DNA from: Acanthaster planci
Lineage: Eukaryota; Echinodermata; Asteroidea; Valvatida; Acanthasteridae
Assembly: GCF_001949145.1 (NCBI RefSeq)
Contig: NW_019091440.1
Location: 457,463 to 521,462, forward strand
Length of the DNA stretch: 64,000 nt
Reading direction: 5' to 3'
The translations under genes and the position numbers were made by a program. Of the stretch, positions 1 through 12,800 are shown piece by piece. Numbering within the stretch: position 1 is the stretch's first letter; each line of letters opens with the position of its first letter. A model generated the notes under the pieces. That model worked only from the letters and a program-made list of their open reading frames with translations, had not been told where the DNA came from and did not search any database.

Positions 1-3000
1 TTGAGCCCCTGGTGTCATAACACTCAGGGCTAAACAGCAAACAAACAGTCAACAATTTTGAATCACATGGTCCTTTCTCTGTTCACAAAGGCCCATGTAC
101 TGGGAAGGACAATGCTACCAAGTACCTTTTTCGGACTGAAAACTTCCCTGTGGGGCCCACTGCAGGTTGCACTTGAAGGGAAAATTGGAGAGGCCCAATC
201 AATGTTCATAATACCAGTACTCTTGGAAGACTTCAAGTTCCTATACACTGTACACGCAGCCTACATGTACATGTACATGGACTTGAAATGAATTAGGAGG
301 CTTGAGGTTTCACAATGAACACACAACCGTAAACCAGACCATGGAGCTTGTGTTTCATAGCTCCATGACCAAACCAAGGCTTAAATGTCAGGGAAAAATC
401 TGCATACTACAGGGCTGTTGGTGTAAAAGGGGGGGGGGACATGGAGCTATCCCTCAGAAATTTGATAAGACAGAACAGAAATATGAAACAGTCATTCTGA
501 GTCAGGTCTTTCGATATTAAAAGGCCTGCATAAGAGGTTGATGGTTCAACAGCAGCAAGATCCATCTGTAATGACTGCAGCTACAAGTCTGGCATTATCA
601 CATGAGTGATCAACTCCGACACCCATGGATGACGTATCACCAATTCCAGATGACTATGCCAAGTATTCTACAACTTGATGAAAGCACCCCGAAACATGGG
701 AAATCATCTATTCAATCAGTGACCTCCATATGTGTAATCAAGACATGTTCTCAAGGACAGCTCAAGATGGTTTAAGACTAGAACAAAATCACATGTACCG
801 GTAAATGACAAATGGGTACTGACAGGTTTTAAAAGGATAATCCAACAACATTGTACCCATTGAATCTACATGTACCAACCTTCACTGAATATTATCTATA
901 AGAAGTCAGCGTAGCTGTGATTCAAACACAGAAGTGAAGCCGTTAATGTGCAAACCCGCTGATACCAAGAACCGGTATCTATTTTCTATTTGTATTTCAC
1001 CATCTGTGCCTGTGCATCATTATGACTTTTCCAAAGGGCACACCACTTCCAGTGGTTAGGGACACTGGTCCTGCTATGCTACCACACAGGGGAAAGTCTC
1101 CCAAATCTCACATATGGTAGAGCAACACAAACCTACATGTACTTGCAGTGAACTTTTGCACCAAGTGCTCTTTAGTCAGTTGGTGAACATGTACGGGAAT
1201 TGTATTACACTTTAGCACATGTACTCATGGCACTTAATTCCGCCAACATAAAGTGTGTAAAATTTTGTACTGCAGGGTCGTTCCATCCAAATCAATACCC
1301 AAGTGACTGGAGACCAGAGCAATTCCTGCGTCCCTCCAGAAAGCCAGACCCTTTAAAAGGTGGACACAGTCCTCGGTATCCTCACTCTACATGTACTTGT
1401 TATGGGGAGGTTAGTGACAAAACACACTCATGCCATGAGTTCATGGCTTTCAACTCAGGAACTTAAGGACCATGATTGTGGGTCTTAAGGTTTAATGTAT
1501 CCTTACGAGACAATGCACTCTGAACACCACGTTTCCTTCCAGCTTCGCACAAATGAGTCCGCTGCGTGCACGACCAACAAACAGATTCAAGGGAAACTAC
1601 CAACAATGCATTTTTTTAGTATTTATCGTGTCTAACAGGCGTCCGGCTCCTAACAGGTTGGAAAATATTTACATACACGTGCATGTACAAACATGGGTAT
1701 AAAGGATACCACAGTTTCCTATGCACCAAGTTTTTCTCATGTGGAAAAACCTGACCTGTACAGCCTGAGAAAACAAGGATGGAGTAGTCAAAAAAAAAAA
1801 CACCAAAACCCATCAAATATCTGAATATTTGGTCGTACCAACCGGCAGATTGTTGATGAACCATATACAAAATCAGTTGTAATAACGCACACAATTGTAC
1901 ATGTACATTATAATTATTAATCTTGCCCTGTTGAAAATGTCTATTCCTTTTAAATTATTTACTGCATTTACTTTTTGAATTATTGTAAGATTTCTGTCAC
2001 TTTTTATTTGAATCTGCTTGAAACAAGCCTCCATACTGCAATTTTTCTCCTTTAAGACAAAAGACAGTTCTCCCTTCCTTTTGATGAAGTTTGAATTTGA
2101 ATACTTAAATTTGGAAAATAGTATTCAAATATTCGATAATTGATTGAATATTCAGTTATTTAGTTATATGATAAGTACTTTAACTTCATGTACATGTACA
2201 TGTAGGCCTACATGTATAGTATGTACGTTGTACATGTGGCCGTGGAGCATGCACAACCACAATGTGAGCAAACGTCTGAGGTGGTCACAGGGACACTGGT
2301 AGCACAGCAGCAATAGTGCCCAGGTGTTATTCTAGACAATCCTTTCCTCCCCAGTGAGGGGGTGCAAGTGCACAGGCCCAGGGGTATAGCTCCCCATCTC
2401 TCGAAGACACAACTTTACATGGAAATGGATGGTCCCGGCTGACTGTAAACAAAGAAATCAACTTACTTGATTCTCCTTGTACACAGATGTACTTGTAGGT
2501 GTTGGCCAAGGTAAAGCCACATGGTCACTGACATTGAGAGCTTCAGGAGCTACGGGGACCGTCACTTTAGGGCTAGGACGTTACTAAAAGTACTACACAA
2601 GACCAGGTACGCACAGGTGTAAAGGATGAATGGGAGATGTACGTGTAGCTTAGGCATCCTAAGAATAGTACTTTAAAGGAGAAAGGTTGAAAGAATGTCT
2701 CAAGAGTATCTGAGACAGTTGGATGAATGGTAGAGCAGGTCTCACAAGTCTGCTGAGGTGAGAAAACCGCACCACATATCTCAGGTCCATATCTGTATCA
2801 TTTCATCTGTCTGAGCTAAATGGGGAGGGGCTACATATATGTCCTTTGGAGGGGACATATAGCCACTGGTCCCCTGTTCTGAATCATGCGTTGCAGACCT
2901 GAGGAACTAATGGCATAGACAGGGTTTACTGGCAGTCACCTGGTATTTTTCAGTCCCTGGGAAAATCACAGCCGTCCTACCAGTGGATGATAACTGTCTT

Positions 3001-3618
3001 TAAAGTATTTGCCTTCTGTGCCCATACAGATGGAATGACCTGGGAGTAAGACACCCATTACACATTGAACAAACAGTACTGGAAATATCCACCGATCCAC
3101 AGAACAATACGTCCTCAACGTTCATCCCCCAGAAAGTCCATTTCTGACTGGTGCATCGACGGTTGGTAACTTCATAACACGACACTTCACTCGCTTCCCG
3201 GCTTTTGAGATGGCGGACATCTAGCGAATGGGATCGATGCATTTGACCGACTCCTGCATTCCATGTATTGATGAGTGGCTGCAATATTTGGTTGGGAAAG
3301 CCTGGACAATGTGCTCATACTTGGCGCAAAAGTGAATGACAGTGTGATTTGGTGGCGTCACCTCCAATATTCAATGACTGATTTGCCAATGTTGAACAGA
3401 TTCCAACTTGAGCACAGTTTGCTGCAAGAGTTTCGTAATGCTAAATCTGCTTCGCTTTTTCCCCACTGGCACCAGCCTTCGCTGCGGGCACCCAGCAATT
3501 GTGCGATGTAGGCCCTTAATACTCGGCAATGCAGTGCGCGCTGCTGTGGATCTGCACCGTAAGCAGCGCTGCCAACCAAGTCTGTTGGCCATTTCATGCA
3601 AGAACTGGATCTCCTTAC
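1..3618. other. Stretch without a recognisable exon at the left edge
   Basis: No convincing exon on either strand. It holds scattered ACATGTAC palindromes, a 35-bp AT-rich end of a dispersed foldback element near 2.1 kb, and a minus-strand gtaagt donor-like site near 2,465 without a clear exon. Presumably an intron of the minus-strand gene. Short reading frames here lack coding composition. Confidence 0.6.
1956..2165 (-). repeat. AT-rich dispersed element, partial copy (same family as 50938-51584)
   Basis: The string gaatctgcttgaaacaagcc and its flanks, followed by alternating ATTCAAATATTC motifs, reappear in reverse complement at about 50,960-51,140 in Cabin1 intron 2. The copies are diverged but colinear for roughly 200 bp. 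Confidence 0.7.
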
Positions 3619-3854
3619 CTCTGTATTGAACTTTCTGCTGGCCGGGCTGATGGTGAAGTTGCGGGTGACTCTGACCGGCGTGCACGTGGCGCTGTCCGTG
3701 CTGTCCCCACCCTCAAACTTGGACAGCCGCGAGGTGTCCAGGCGCTTGGTCATGGAGGCACGCTTGTTGGCTTGGTCTGTGCTCATGGGCTGGTACTTGG
3801 ACAGGTCCAGGCGTTTGGTGCTGCCCCGGGGCGTGGTCTGGGTTGGGTCATTCT
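3619..3854 (-). CDS. Minus-strand gene, Ser/Thr/Lys-rich exon, last one visible
   Basis: Acceptor tgcatcgcag, donor gag|gtaagg. 236 nt. With the preceding exon it forms a KEN tripeptide across the junction (SNKENDP), then [18 protein letters not shown] and [16 protein letters not shown], an internal near-repeat, and ends [11 protein letters not shown] in phase 0. GC-rich (clearly above the flanks). The function is unknown. Confidence 0.78.
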
Positions 3855-6800
3855 CTGCGATGCAAGCAAAAGCCAATCTCATTTTCAAAACTCACTGTAT
3901 CCTGTTTGGCCATTCTGATGGCAGTAATCTTTCAAACTGAAAGTTGCGATAAATAATGCGCAATTCATTGTCCACTTTAAATAAAGTAGAAATTGTTGAA
4001 ATGTCTATTACAACCAAACAAGCTCAACAACAAAAAACAGTCGGCAAAAATGGCCTCTTGCGGCAAACAGCAGCAAATGCTTGCGGATAACATGCCTGTG
4101 TAAGACTCACAAAACTTCCTATCAATCAAAATGGCACGCCCAGCATCACTCAAAGCAATTCTATCATTTACAATTAAATTGAAAATATTCAAAAAGAGTG
4201 ACTGCAATACTTTGGATCGATGGTGTTAAAACTGAAGATGAGCACTTATAAATGAACCTGTATGCAAAATGATATGGCCATGAAACTATGTATGCAAATG
4301 ATGCAAGTGAAAAATACATGTACACCTGATGGGACATAATGCAACATGCACTACATCGGTGGGGGAAACACAAACGCATACAAAGCATACATCATGTTTA
4401 AATCATGTTAGGGCATGAATGAATATGCAAATGCATGAAATGCAAATGAAGTCAAATCACTGCCTGATGAACTGGACTTCAAGCTGTCTAGATTTCTATG
4501 GACCTTTTGCAAGGCAATTTAAAAAACTTCCAGAAAATTTCTGGCAGTAAAGTGTCAATTCCTGGGTGAATTGTCACAATGAGGGATGCTCCATTTTAGA
4601 TTAGATTCTCGAGGCCCCTTTATTTTTTGTCTACTTTTCCTCTGACTACCAGTGACTTGAAATAAACCCCAACAAATGATGTAATCAAAGAACTACTGTA
4701 TTCATTCACCAACGGTTACTGTCCAACGAAATGAACAAATTAGCCAAAATGGGAAAGGAAAGCAAGACTTTCAAGGTACTGTATCTCCATTTTAAGGAAG
4801 CCGAAATCATCTGATGTCTGTATAAAAAGCTACAACCCGTTACATTTTCATGTATGGAACATGTAACGTGGATGTATGCAATCACTTGGCGATTGTGTGC
4901 TCATGTGAACTGAACCATCAAGCCTTTCCTCATAGAGTTCATGTACGTGCCTTTGCTTGAACACTTCGCTATTCAATGACTTCCATCTATTCAGGTCTGT
5001 TTACACACTGTCTGCCTGAGTCTGACTTCTACTGTGACCCCAAGTGGCAACCTCTGAATTCTGCTGAATGCTCTACAGGATGAGGATAATGTTACCACGG
5101 AGACAAATCTTTTTAGTGTTTTTATCCCCTTTCAGGCCGTAACTCTTGTGAGAAAGGAATCTAGCCCAGACTTGGGTTTCGTCTGTTCGTAACTGGCTTC
5201 ACATCAAGCAAAATACACATGGGGAAATTTAATTCCTGCAATAATCAGGCTGAAATATTACAAAATCTTCACTGGCTTGAAATTTTACACTGTGCTGAAT
5301 GTCAAATTTCATGCATGCTGTATTCGACATGTAACCATTTTTAAAAGAGATTTTTGAGGCTTTCATTGATATCCCGTCTCTGTGACTGTCCAACTGACCT
5401 TTGGACAAACGCAACGCATGACATTCTAAGAGGAGTACCGTGAATCATGCCACAGATATTTCGGCTCCAGTGAAAACTTTGCAGAGGGCAGATTCTTCCA
5501 TTCTTTAAATAGAAGCCTTGATTGATATTTAATGTGTTTTGTCTCAGGTGAATCTGGTTGAGTGTCTGTCTGCATAGTTGACCCTAGGAGGCCGAGTGAC
5601 CTCACCTCTGGGAATTCCTAATATACCAGAAAGGAGTCATGTTTCCTTGGATATACATGTATGTGATTGACATTCTTCTGGAAATGGGACCAGGATGCAC
5701 TGCCGGGAATACAATTACTGGCTCATTGCACTTCCCACATTGAACCTGAATTGTAAAACATTGAACGAATTTCTTTGTAGAGTTGAATAAGCTTCCAATG
5801 GAATATTCCTGACCAAAAAAAATCAATTAAAAGTTGTGCATGTAACAAAAGAAGTCAAGCTGTCAGCTGTGTTTGTTCACCCTTGACTAATTTACATACA
5901 TGCATATGTAAATATCACAATCTCCATGCAAACTAAAGTGGTTTTCTTCCTTTTCAAAAAGTCTCTTCATATGAAATGCAATATTTGAAAAAAGAAAGCT
6001 TATCAAGAATCGCATCACTATAATGAAGTTTTCAAAATCCAAAAAGTGAATCATGAGCACGATGTGTTCATGTATGTGTGCCTAATAAGCCTTACTTTCC
6101 AACAGATATGGAGAGATGTTCTGGATGGAGCTTTCTACAAACTTCTTAAGATTATTTTGCAAATAACTGCGATTCCTCCACTCTTCATCAGTCAAGTAAG
6201 AGATGGCCCTATTTCACGTTCTTGCCAAGCTGAAAATATCAGCGACATGTAGCATATGCATACTGCTCATGAATATGTTAATGGTTGAAAGCCAGTAAGA
6301 AGCGGTACGGATCACATGACGCTCTACTAGGCAAGACTTGTCTGTACTCTGCACATATGACCTCCCAAGTAGTCTGCAAAAAAGTCTGTATGAAATTGTC
6401 ATACAGAAAATAATTAAATTATGAATCAGGGCTGAAGAATTTCATTTCACACAACAGAAAGAACAAGGAAGCCTCTTATGGCATAACTAGGGATGTGGTG
6501 TCATTACAAACATGAAAACCTTATGAGAACTTTGGTGATGAGCCTCTTGGTATGTGGTCTGTGGGTAAGATCATTCCCTGCGAGCTTATTTTGTTACTTT
6601 GGGCTCTCGGATTTCGGCTAAAATGTCACTGGTTTGGAATCCCGCCCAGAGATCTCTGGAGAAACATTATATACTGGAAGCTAGGGTCTATGAATAGGCT
6701 CGTAGACTTGGCCTAGTCCTTCGCTTGTACTGATAGGTTTGTTACAGATACGTAAGTGTGGGGATACGTGATGAAAGCAGGTAGTTATAGTTGCCAAAAT

Positions 6801-9800
6801 CCGGGGTTGCGTTTTTCTGCCCTCACCCTGCTCATCTGGTCTATACTCACATGCATTTCTGGTTCTTAACAACAAAAGAAGCTACCATTGGACTGAGTGC
6901 AGGCCAATGCACTGGATTTCCCTATCCATGCAGCCACATGTGCACTGCCCCTTTCCTTTCTGGTGAGGGGTGAACTATCTTACGTCAAGTTAGGGGACTT
7001 TTTTAAACTGAAAATGACCTGCAATATGAGATTGACCCAAAAATTGCTGAAGCATGCAACCGCGAAAGTCAGAAACAGACGAGGAACTTTAATGGCTGTG
7101 CACAAGGCTTTGCGCCGTGTTTCTGAACTTCTAATGCCGAACATCAAAATCTTTTTGATAGAAAAAACTTCAGCTGATCCGAGATAAACTTGCATGCCTG
7201 ATTACAAATCTTTCCCAGGATCTGATGCACCGTTTAGTTGCATTGATAGTTTTGGAAAGGTTTTGAGTGTCTGTCAGTTAAGGACCTGGTCAAGTCTACG
7301 AGATGAAACTATGTTGGAAATCTAAACATTTAAACCAGGAAGTTCATGAATGTTGTGAATTGAATGGGATGCACAGAAGCACCCGAAACATGTGTTGACA
7401 TTTCAGACAGAAATCGTGATTCAATATTTTTGCCAGCTTTGTCAACTGCCATGATGTTTTGTCCAAACAGTGATTGAATTCTTTAGCCTCCGGAGACTGG
7501 CGAGATTTTAGTTTGTGGTTTTTGGGTGTGGCTTTCCTGCATTCCTGCGGTGAACTCAGATAAGTTACCTTTTCAGATTGAAATACAGTATGGGAAACTC
7601 CATTAGCAATAGTGCACATTTTTGCCAAGCACAAAATCCTCACACTTTGAAATCAAATTAAATTTTTGATGACTTTGTACAAAAGCTGAACAGCAAACTG
7701 AATTCCAAAATGGGAAATTAAAAAAAAAGAAACTGTTATTTCTTTTTAAAATGAACCAAAACCAGATATACAAACATGAAGCTTTGCTCTAAAGCTGTGG
7801 AAGGGGTTTATGCTCGTGCTGGAAGGAGGGTAAGAATTGTGGGTAAATTTCAAGGCACAAAACGGACTGTCAAGCAATTCAGGGAGGTTAAACATTTATC
7901 ACAATGTACCAGGGAGACAAAAACGACCATCCACTGAAACTTACCCCTTCCTGGATTTGGGGGAGGATTGTTTTGGGAGCTGTTGCGTCGCACCATCACT
8001 TCACGTCAGCCACCGTCGATTTGCATTCTAGGTTCATGCGACTTTACACTGTCAGTAACAGATTTTTTTTCCCGGCTTAACTATGCAGTGCGCACGCTCA
8101 ATGCTACGCGATTGTCTCTCCTGAAGGCCTGAGACCGTAAGTGCTTCTGTTGTTGTAAAAGGCTCTTTGAAAAAATATGAGCAGCCTTGGAAAATGTTAT
8201 TATAGTGGTAATGAAGACCATGACAATTAAACGTGTAGTAAGTGCTTTTCAACGAGGAAGAAAGCACTTTTCCAGGGCATACCACACATGACACATGTAC
8301 ATGTACCTGTGTATGCATGTACGTGTACATGTAAGGGTGTGCACGTACTGCATGTCATTACTACCCCTGATCAGCAGGCTTATATTCTTTCCTGCAGCAA
8401 TCTTAACTCCCTATTCCATTACAGGCAGCTGTGTACGTGTAGCTGTCCTCATTTTTCTGCAAACCCATGACCAGCCCTTCTGAGCTGGGCAAACACAAGG
8501 CAAGGGTGACACTGTATATGTAAGTACTGGGGATGGGAATGTATCGGTACGTTTGATTTGAAAAACATTTAGAAAACTCTCCTGTATCGTTTAAACGTTT
8601 AGTTCAACAATGCACATGGTCCAACCAATGTAAAAATGTACATTGATGTTGGGGCATTTAAAAACAAGCCATGGTTGTTTTAGAATCCTCTTTTTTTCAG
8701 AAAGTACATGGACGCCAAAAGGGAAAGAAACAGGCAACGTTTACAATAGAAATGAATGCCAGACTGCGTAAATCAAAACGTCAAACCTCTAAAAGGGACG
8801 GTTCCCTTTAAACGTTTGAGAAAATCTGGAAACGGATTTGGGACTTTTTTGTTTGAACATTTAAATGTGTGTCCCACCCTTAGCAAGTGCCTGGTCCAGG
8901 TGTGTACAGCATTAATTTTACAGCGTCCATTTTGGACTCTAGCCAAGTCTGTTTCCAGAGCATGAATTTAACTATGAACCTCACTGAAGCACTCTGCAGT
9001 ATTGGCGTGCCAAGAGCATGTTTGTTTGAACTGAAACAAACTTTTTTAAAACCGTTAACCTCTCCTACATGTAATTACAGTCCAACTTGCAGATAATTTT
9101 CTTAGAAAGCTTCTCCAACATGCACAAACTCCACCCAATGTGCATCTCGCCCATCGACCTGTACGTTAGTATTGTCATTTCATACAAATGCATGCAACAC
9201 CAGACAGCTGACTGTACCAGTCAGCACCAGAAGAGGGCACCATTCTCCGGCTGGAGCTCGCTCACTTCTTGGGAAGGAGTACAAATTTCTCACTTGTGTC
9301 AGGTCACACTACGCAAAATCGGCAGAATGTCAAGAGCTTTGCTTTTTATTCTTGGAGATCTGCTCCTTTCATTGACCACTGTACATGAACATGTACATGT
9401 AAGTTCTTTGTCTCATCTACGTACCCATGCAACTGTTCTAATATTTGATATACTGTACCGATTATAAACACAACAAAATTTATTTTTCTACCAAATATTA
9501 ACCCTAACCCTCCTCAATCCTTCACCTGTTGGAGGACTGAGGAGTGTTAGGGTTAATGAATTCTCTGTGACAGTGTTTCTGGGACAGAATGACATGAGTT
9601 CTGCTGAGTGACCTTTGACATGCAGCACTATGCAAATTTCTAACTCTAAAATGCTGACGGACAAATGTGCACATAGATATGCACCCGTGACTGATGCCAC
9701 TCTAGAACAGTCTCGTGAGATGCGTGACAACTGATGATGTGTCACAGTGTTTGCCTCGGTGCTTGTGCGAGCATCTTTTTGTAAGTTGGTGCTGGGATGT

Positions 9801-12800
9801 TTTTTAAGACAAATTTTACAGGAGGATGGAGAAAAAAGTAAAGAAAAGTATTTCTTGAGGCCAAAAGAAAAACAACTAAAGGTCTTCAAGTGGGAGAGAA
9901 GAACATCAAGAATCTAAGCTCACAGAATTGAAATCAGGGACTTCGCTGTCGGTTGGACAGCCAAGCAAAAACATTTTTTTTGCTTATATGAGTCAACTAC
10001 ATGTATTGGTTGGCGGATCCAAGACTTCTGAAAAAATTTTTTTTTTCTTTTCCAGTTTTGAATCCAGAAGGTTGGCAGGTCAAAGCATCACCTTAAAAAA
10101 ACTCTTGCCTTGGTGGGATAGAGTGGGAGGGGGTCGTCACGTGTGGTCTACATGGCTTTCATGCGCTTTGAGCATTGAAAATTGTGGATGTATGATTTAT
10201 ACATGTATTTCAATCACAAGAAAGTTTAAGGCACAATTTTACCATTTCCAGCAGCGGAAGATATATACCAGAATAATTGCCTTCAGGAAATCTCATATAC
10301 TTATGAAAGCAGTGTATGGCGATTATATACACGTATCAACTGACGACCCCTAATCTATCCCAAGCACTGCAGTCAACACTGTGACACATCACTGGGCGAT
10401 TGTGTGATTCCACTGGGCACTGTGCATACACTATTGAGGGCGCTGTTGATGGAGGGTGTGCATACCAAAACCAACACCCCATCATACGTGTACATGTACG
10501 TGTTCGCGGGCCCTTCTGCACATCTACCGGTGCCACGGGCAACAAATTAAGAATCATGGCAAATTCGGTCTTGCTGTTGATCTGTGCAGTCTGCGTATGT
10601 GCCAGAAGAACCGTATCATATAATGGCAGAGTTCGGGTGGCTTGTTCTCGTATGCTCACACACAGCTTTATTTGTTGTTCGTTGGTCGGCCGCTAGAATG
10701 CCGGGAGAGTACAACCGCTGACTCTCCTTGTAGTTAGTGGCGGCATCCATGTACATGTACGTTCTTCGAGGGTTAATGTTTGGATAAGTGGGCTGAATTC
10801 TTTTTTATTTGAAAAGGACCACGAGTTTTTCCGTGCGTTCCTGTACAACCAAGGAAGTGGTCTGTTATCCTGTTCCGAGAACAGTGTTCTTGGGTCGAGT
10901 TCCCGCCGTTCGAGCGCGTGAACAAAGAAACCCGCGTCAAGAACACGTCACCTGAACTCAAAGCTGAAGTGCCTTCAAGCGTCCTCGCTGAGTTCTTGCC
11001 AATGAAGTGCACTTGAATGCACACGTATAATTTTAGCTCACAGCAAATGATTTAACGTGTGCTACAGTATCGCAATCTGTGGGTCTCTATAACTAGTGAA
11101 TCTACATTCTATGAGCACGTCCGACCAAGAGCCATATGGTGGTTTGCCACATGTTGAATATGTGATATACCAGTACATGTATATATATATGCCTCTGAGT
11201 GCATTTTGTCAGGAAGCATCCTCAAATGCCCCCAAACAACGTGGAGTATTAAAGCTAATGCAGCATTCTTTCTGAACAGATCCTGAAGCAACTGCGATGT
11301 TCTGAGGTCATTCAGAGATTTCACACTAAAAACTCTGATGTAGATCCCGTTTTACAGTACAATGTTAACTGACTTCAGAGTACACATATACATGTAAATA
11401 GCATCTGGCCAAACTATGGCAAAACTTCACTGCAAAACAGCCACACTAGGTTCCCTGGTTCCCTCCTGATAAACAGTTACTACATGTAGCTCAGTGTGCA
11501 TAAAGCTAAATGTACATGTACCAACAATCACACAGCCAACCACAGTATAAACCCTATTATAGTTTGACCACCGTTCATGAAAATTTGTCATGTATGGCTC
11601 TTAATCGGACTTGCCTTCAAACAGTTAGGTATGGTGGAAAAAAAACGCAAGAATCATGGCAAGCTCGTGTGCACAGTTAATGATGAGTTTTGAGGTTAAA
11701 TGATCAATTAGTTCACACTCTACCTTTCTGACAAGCTTTCTGAAACTGTGTCAGTCGCCCTGAGATTGCTTTTTTGGCTAGGTCGAGAAGACAGGAAACA
11801 AGACGGGGTTAGAAGTGGTATGGGCACAGGTGAGGGAGATTGTCAGTGGTGGCAATTAACAGACTGAAAAAACAGGAGGGTTGGTGGGCGTTGAGGGCGA
11901 TTGCCCCCTTTTGCCTTCACGCACCCTTCCCCTGTATCACCCCCACTGGTGGTCAGTGTCTACTGGGCCGGGCTTGGGGTGGGATTGGGTATGGTGGGGA
12001 GGGGGGTTACAGTGCCATGGTTACAATATCAAATAGGGATTTGTTAACGTACATGTACTTTCATACATACATTGTGTATACACTTGAGTACCTAGAGACT
12101 GTTGGTACTAGTAAAATCCTAGCATACCCTGTACAGTAATGGGAGACTTTTGAGATGTTTGGTGGCAGCAAACATCTGTTACTGGTCCTTCTGCACCATA
12201 TACCGGTATTAAAAATGATGCAAACAATAGTGGATGGGCCAGGTGGGGAAAGCATGCATGTTTGCTGCCATCAAGTGTCTTAAAAGACTCCCACTGGGTA
12301 AAAAAAGTTTCAACATCTTCCGAATAGTGCTAGAGACAGCTCAAATACTGGGTTGCGTGTACATGTACGCTACACAGTTTGGGTATAACTTCCCTATACA
12401 CGGAGCTTGTCCCATACTACATACACCTGGGGTAAATGCCCGAATACGGTGTGTGCTGTAGCGAACAAAGAATGAAACATTATCCTGAAAATGCAGAGAA
12501 ATCAAGCATGCAACTTGGACTTTGGCCAAAAACGAGGAAATTCCAATCTTTATAAGACTTTGTACAGTGTTTTTTCAATTTTCACTGGCAAGAGTGTGAA
12601 GTGAAACATGAGGAAATCAGCTGATCCAAGGAGAAGTTGCATACCTGAGTAATGACCAATCCAGGTCAGAAGCTGCCGGACATGTGGTCACAGTGAATGA
12701 AAACTGAGGATAGTGGGTGGTTTTTTTGTATAATTTACAGGTTCAAATTCAGTCAACTCTTCACAGAGTGTGCTAATTGAATCACCAAAAATTGAGTCAT

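Noticed and set aside
2327-2509. Minus-strand exon ending at a strong gtaagt donor near 2,465
   Set aside because: No acceptor with a phase-0 open frame of convincing composition could be paired with it.
3358-3618. Continuation of the open frame past the 3,619 exon end
   Set aside because: A good gtaagg donor ends the GC-rich coding composition at 3,619; beyond it the frame reads through intron-like sequence.
9498-9556. Interstitial telomere array
   Set aside because: Only two TAACCC-like units at each hairpin end; it is a palindromic element, not a tandem telomere repeat.
10336-10696. Overlapping 98-107-codon frames on both strands at 10.3-10.7 kb
   Set aside because: Cys-rich, no splice borders of coding type, and ACATGT repeats inside; no family resemblance.
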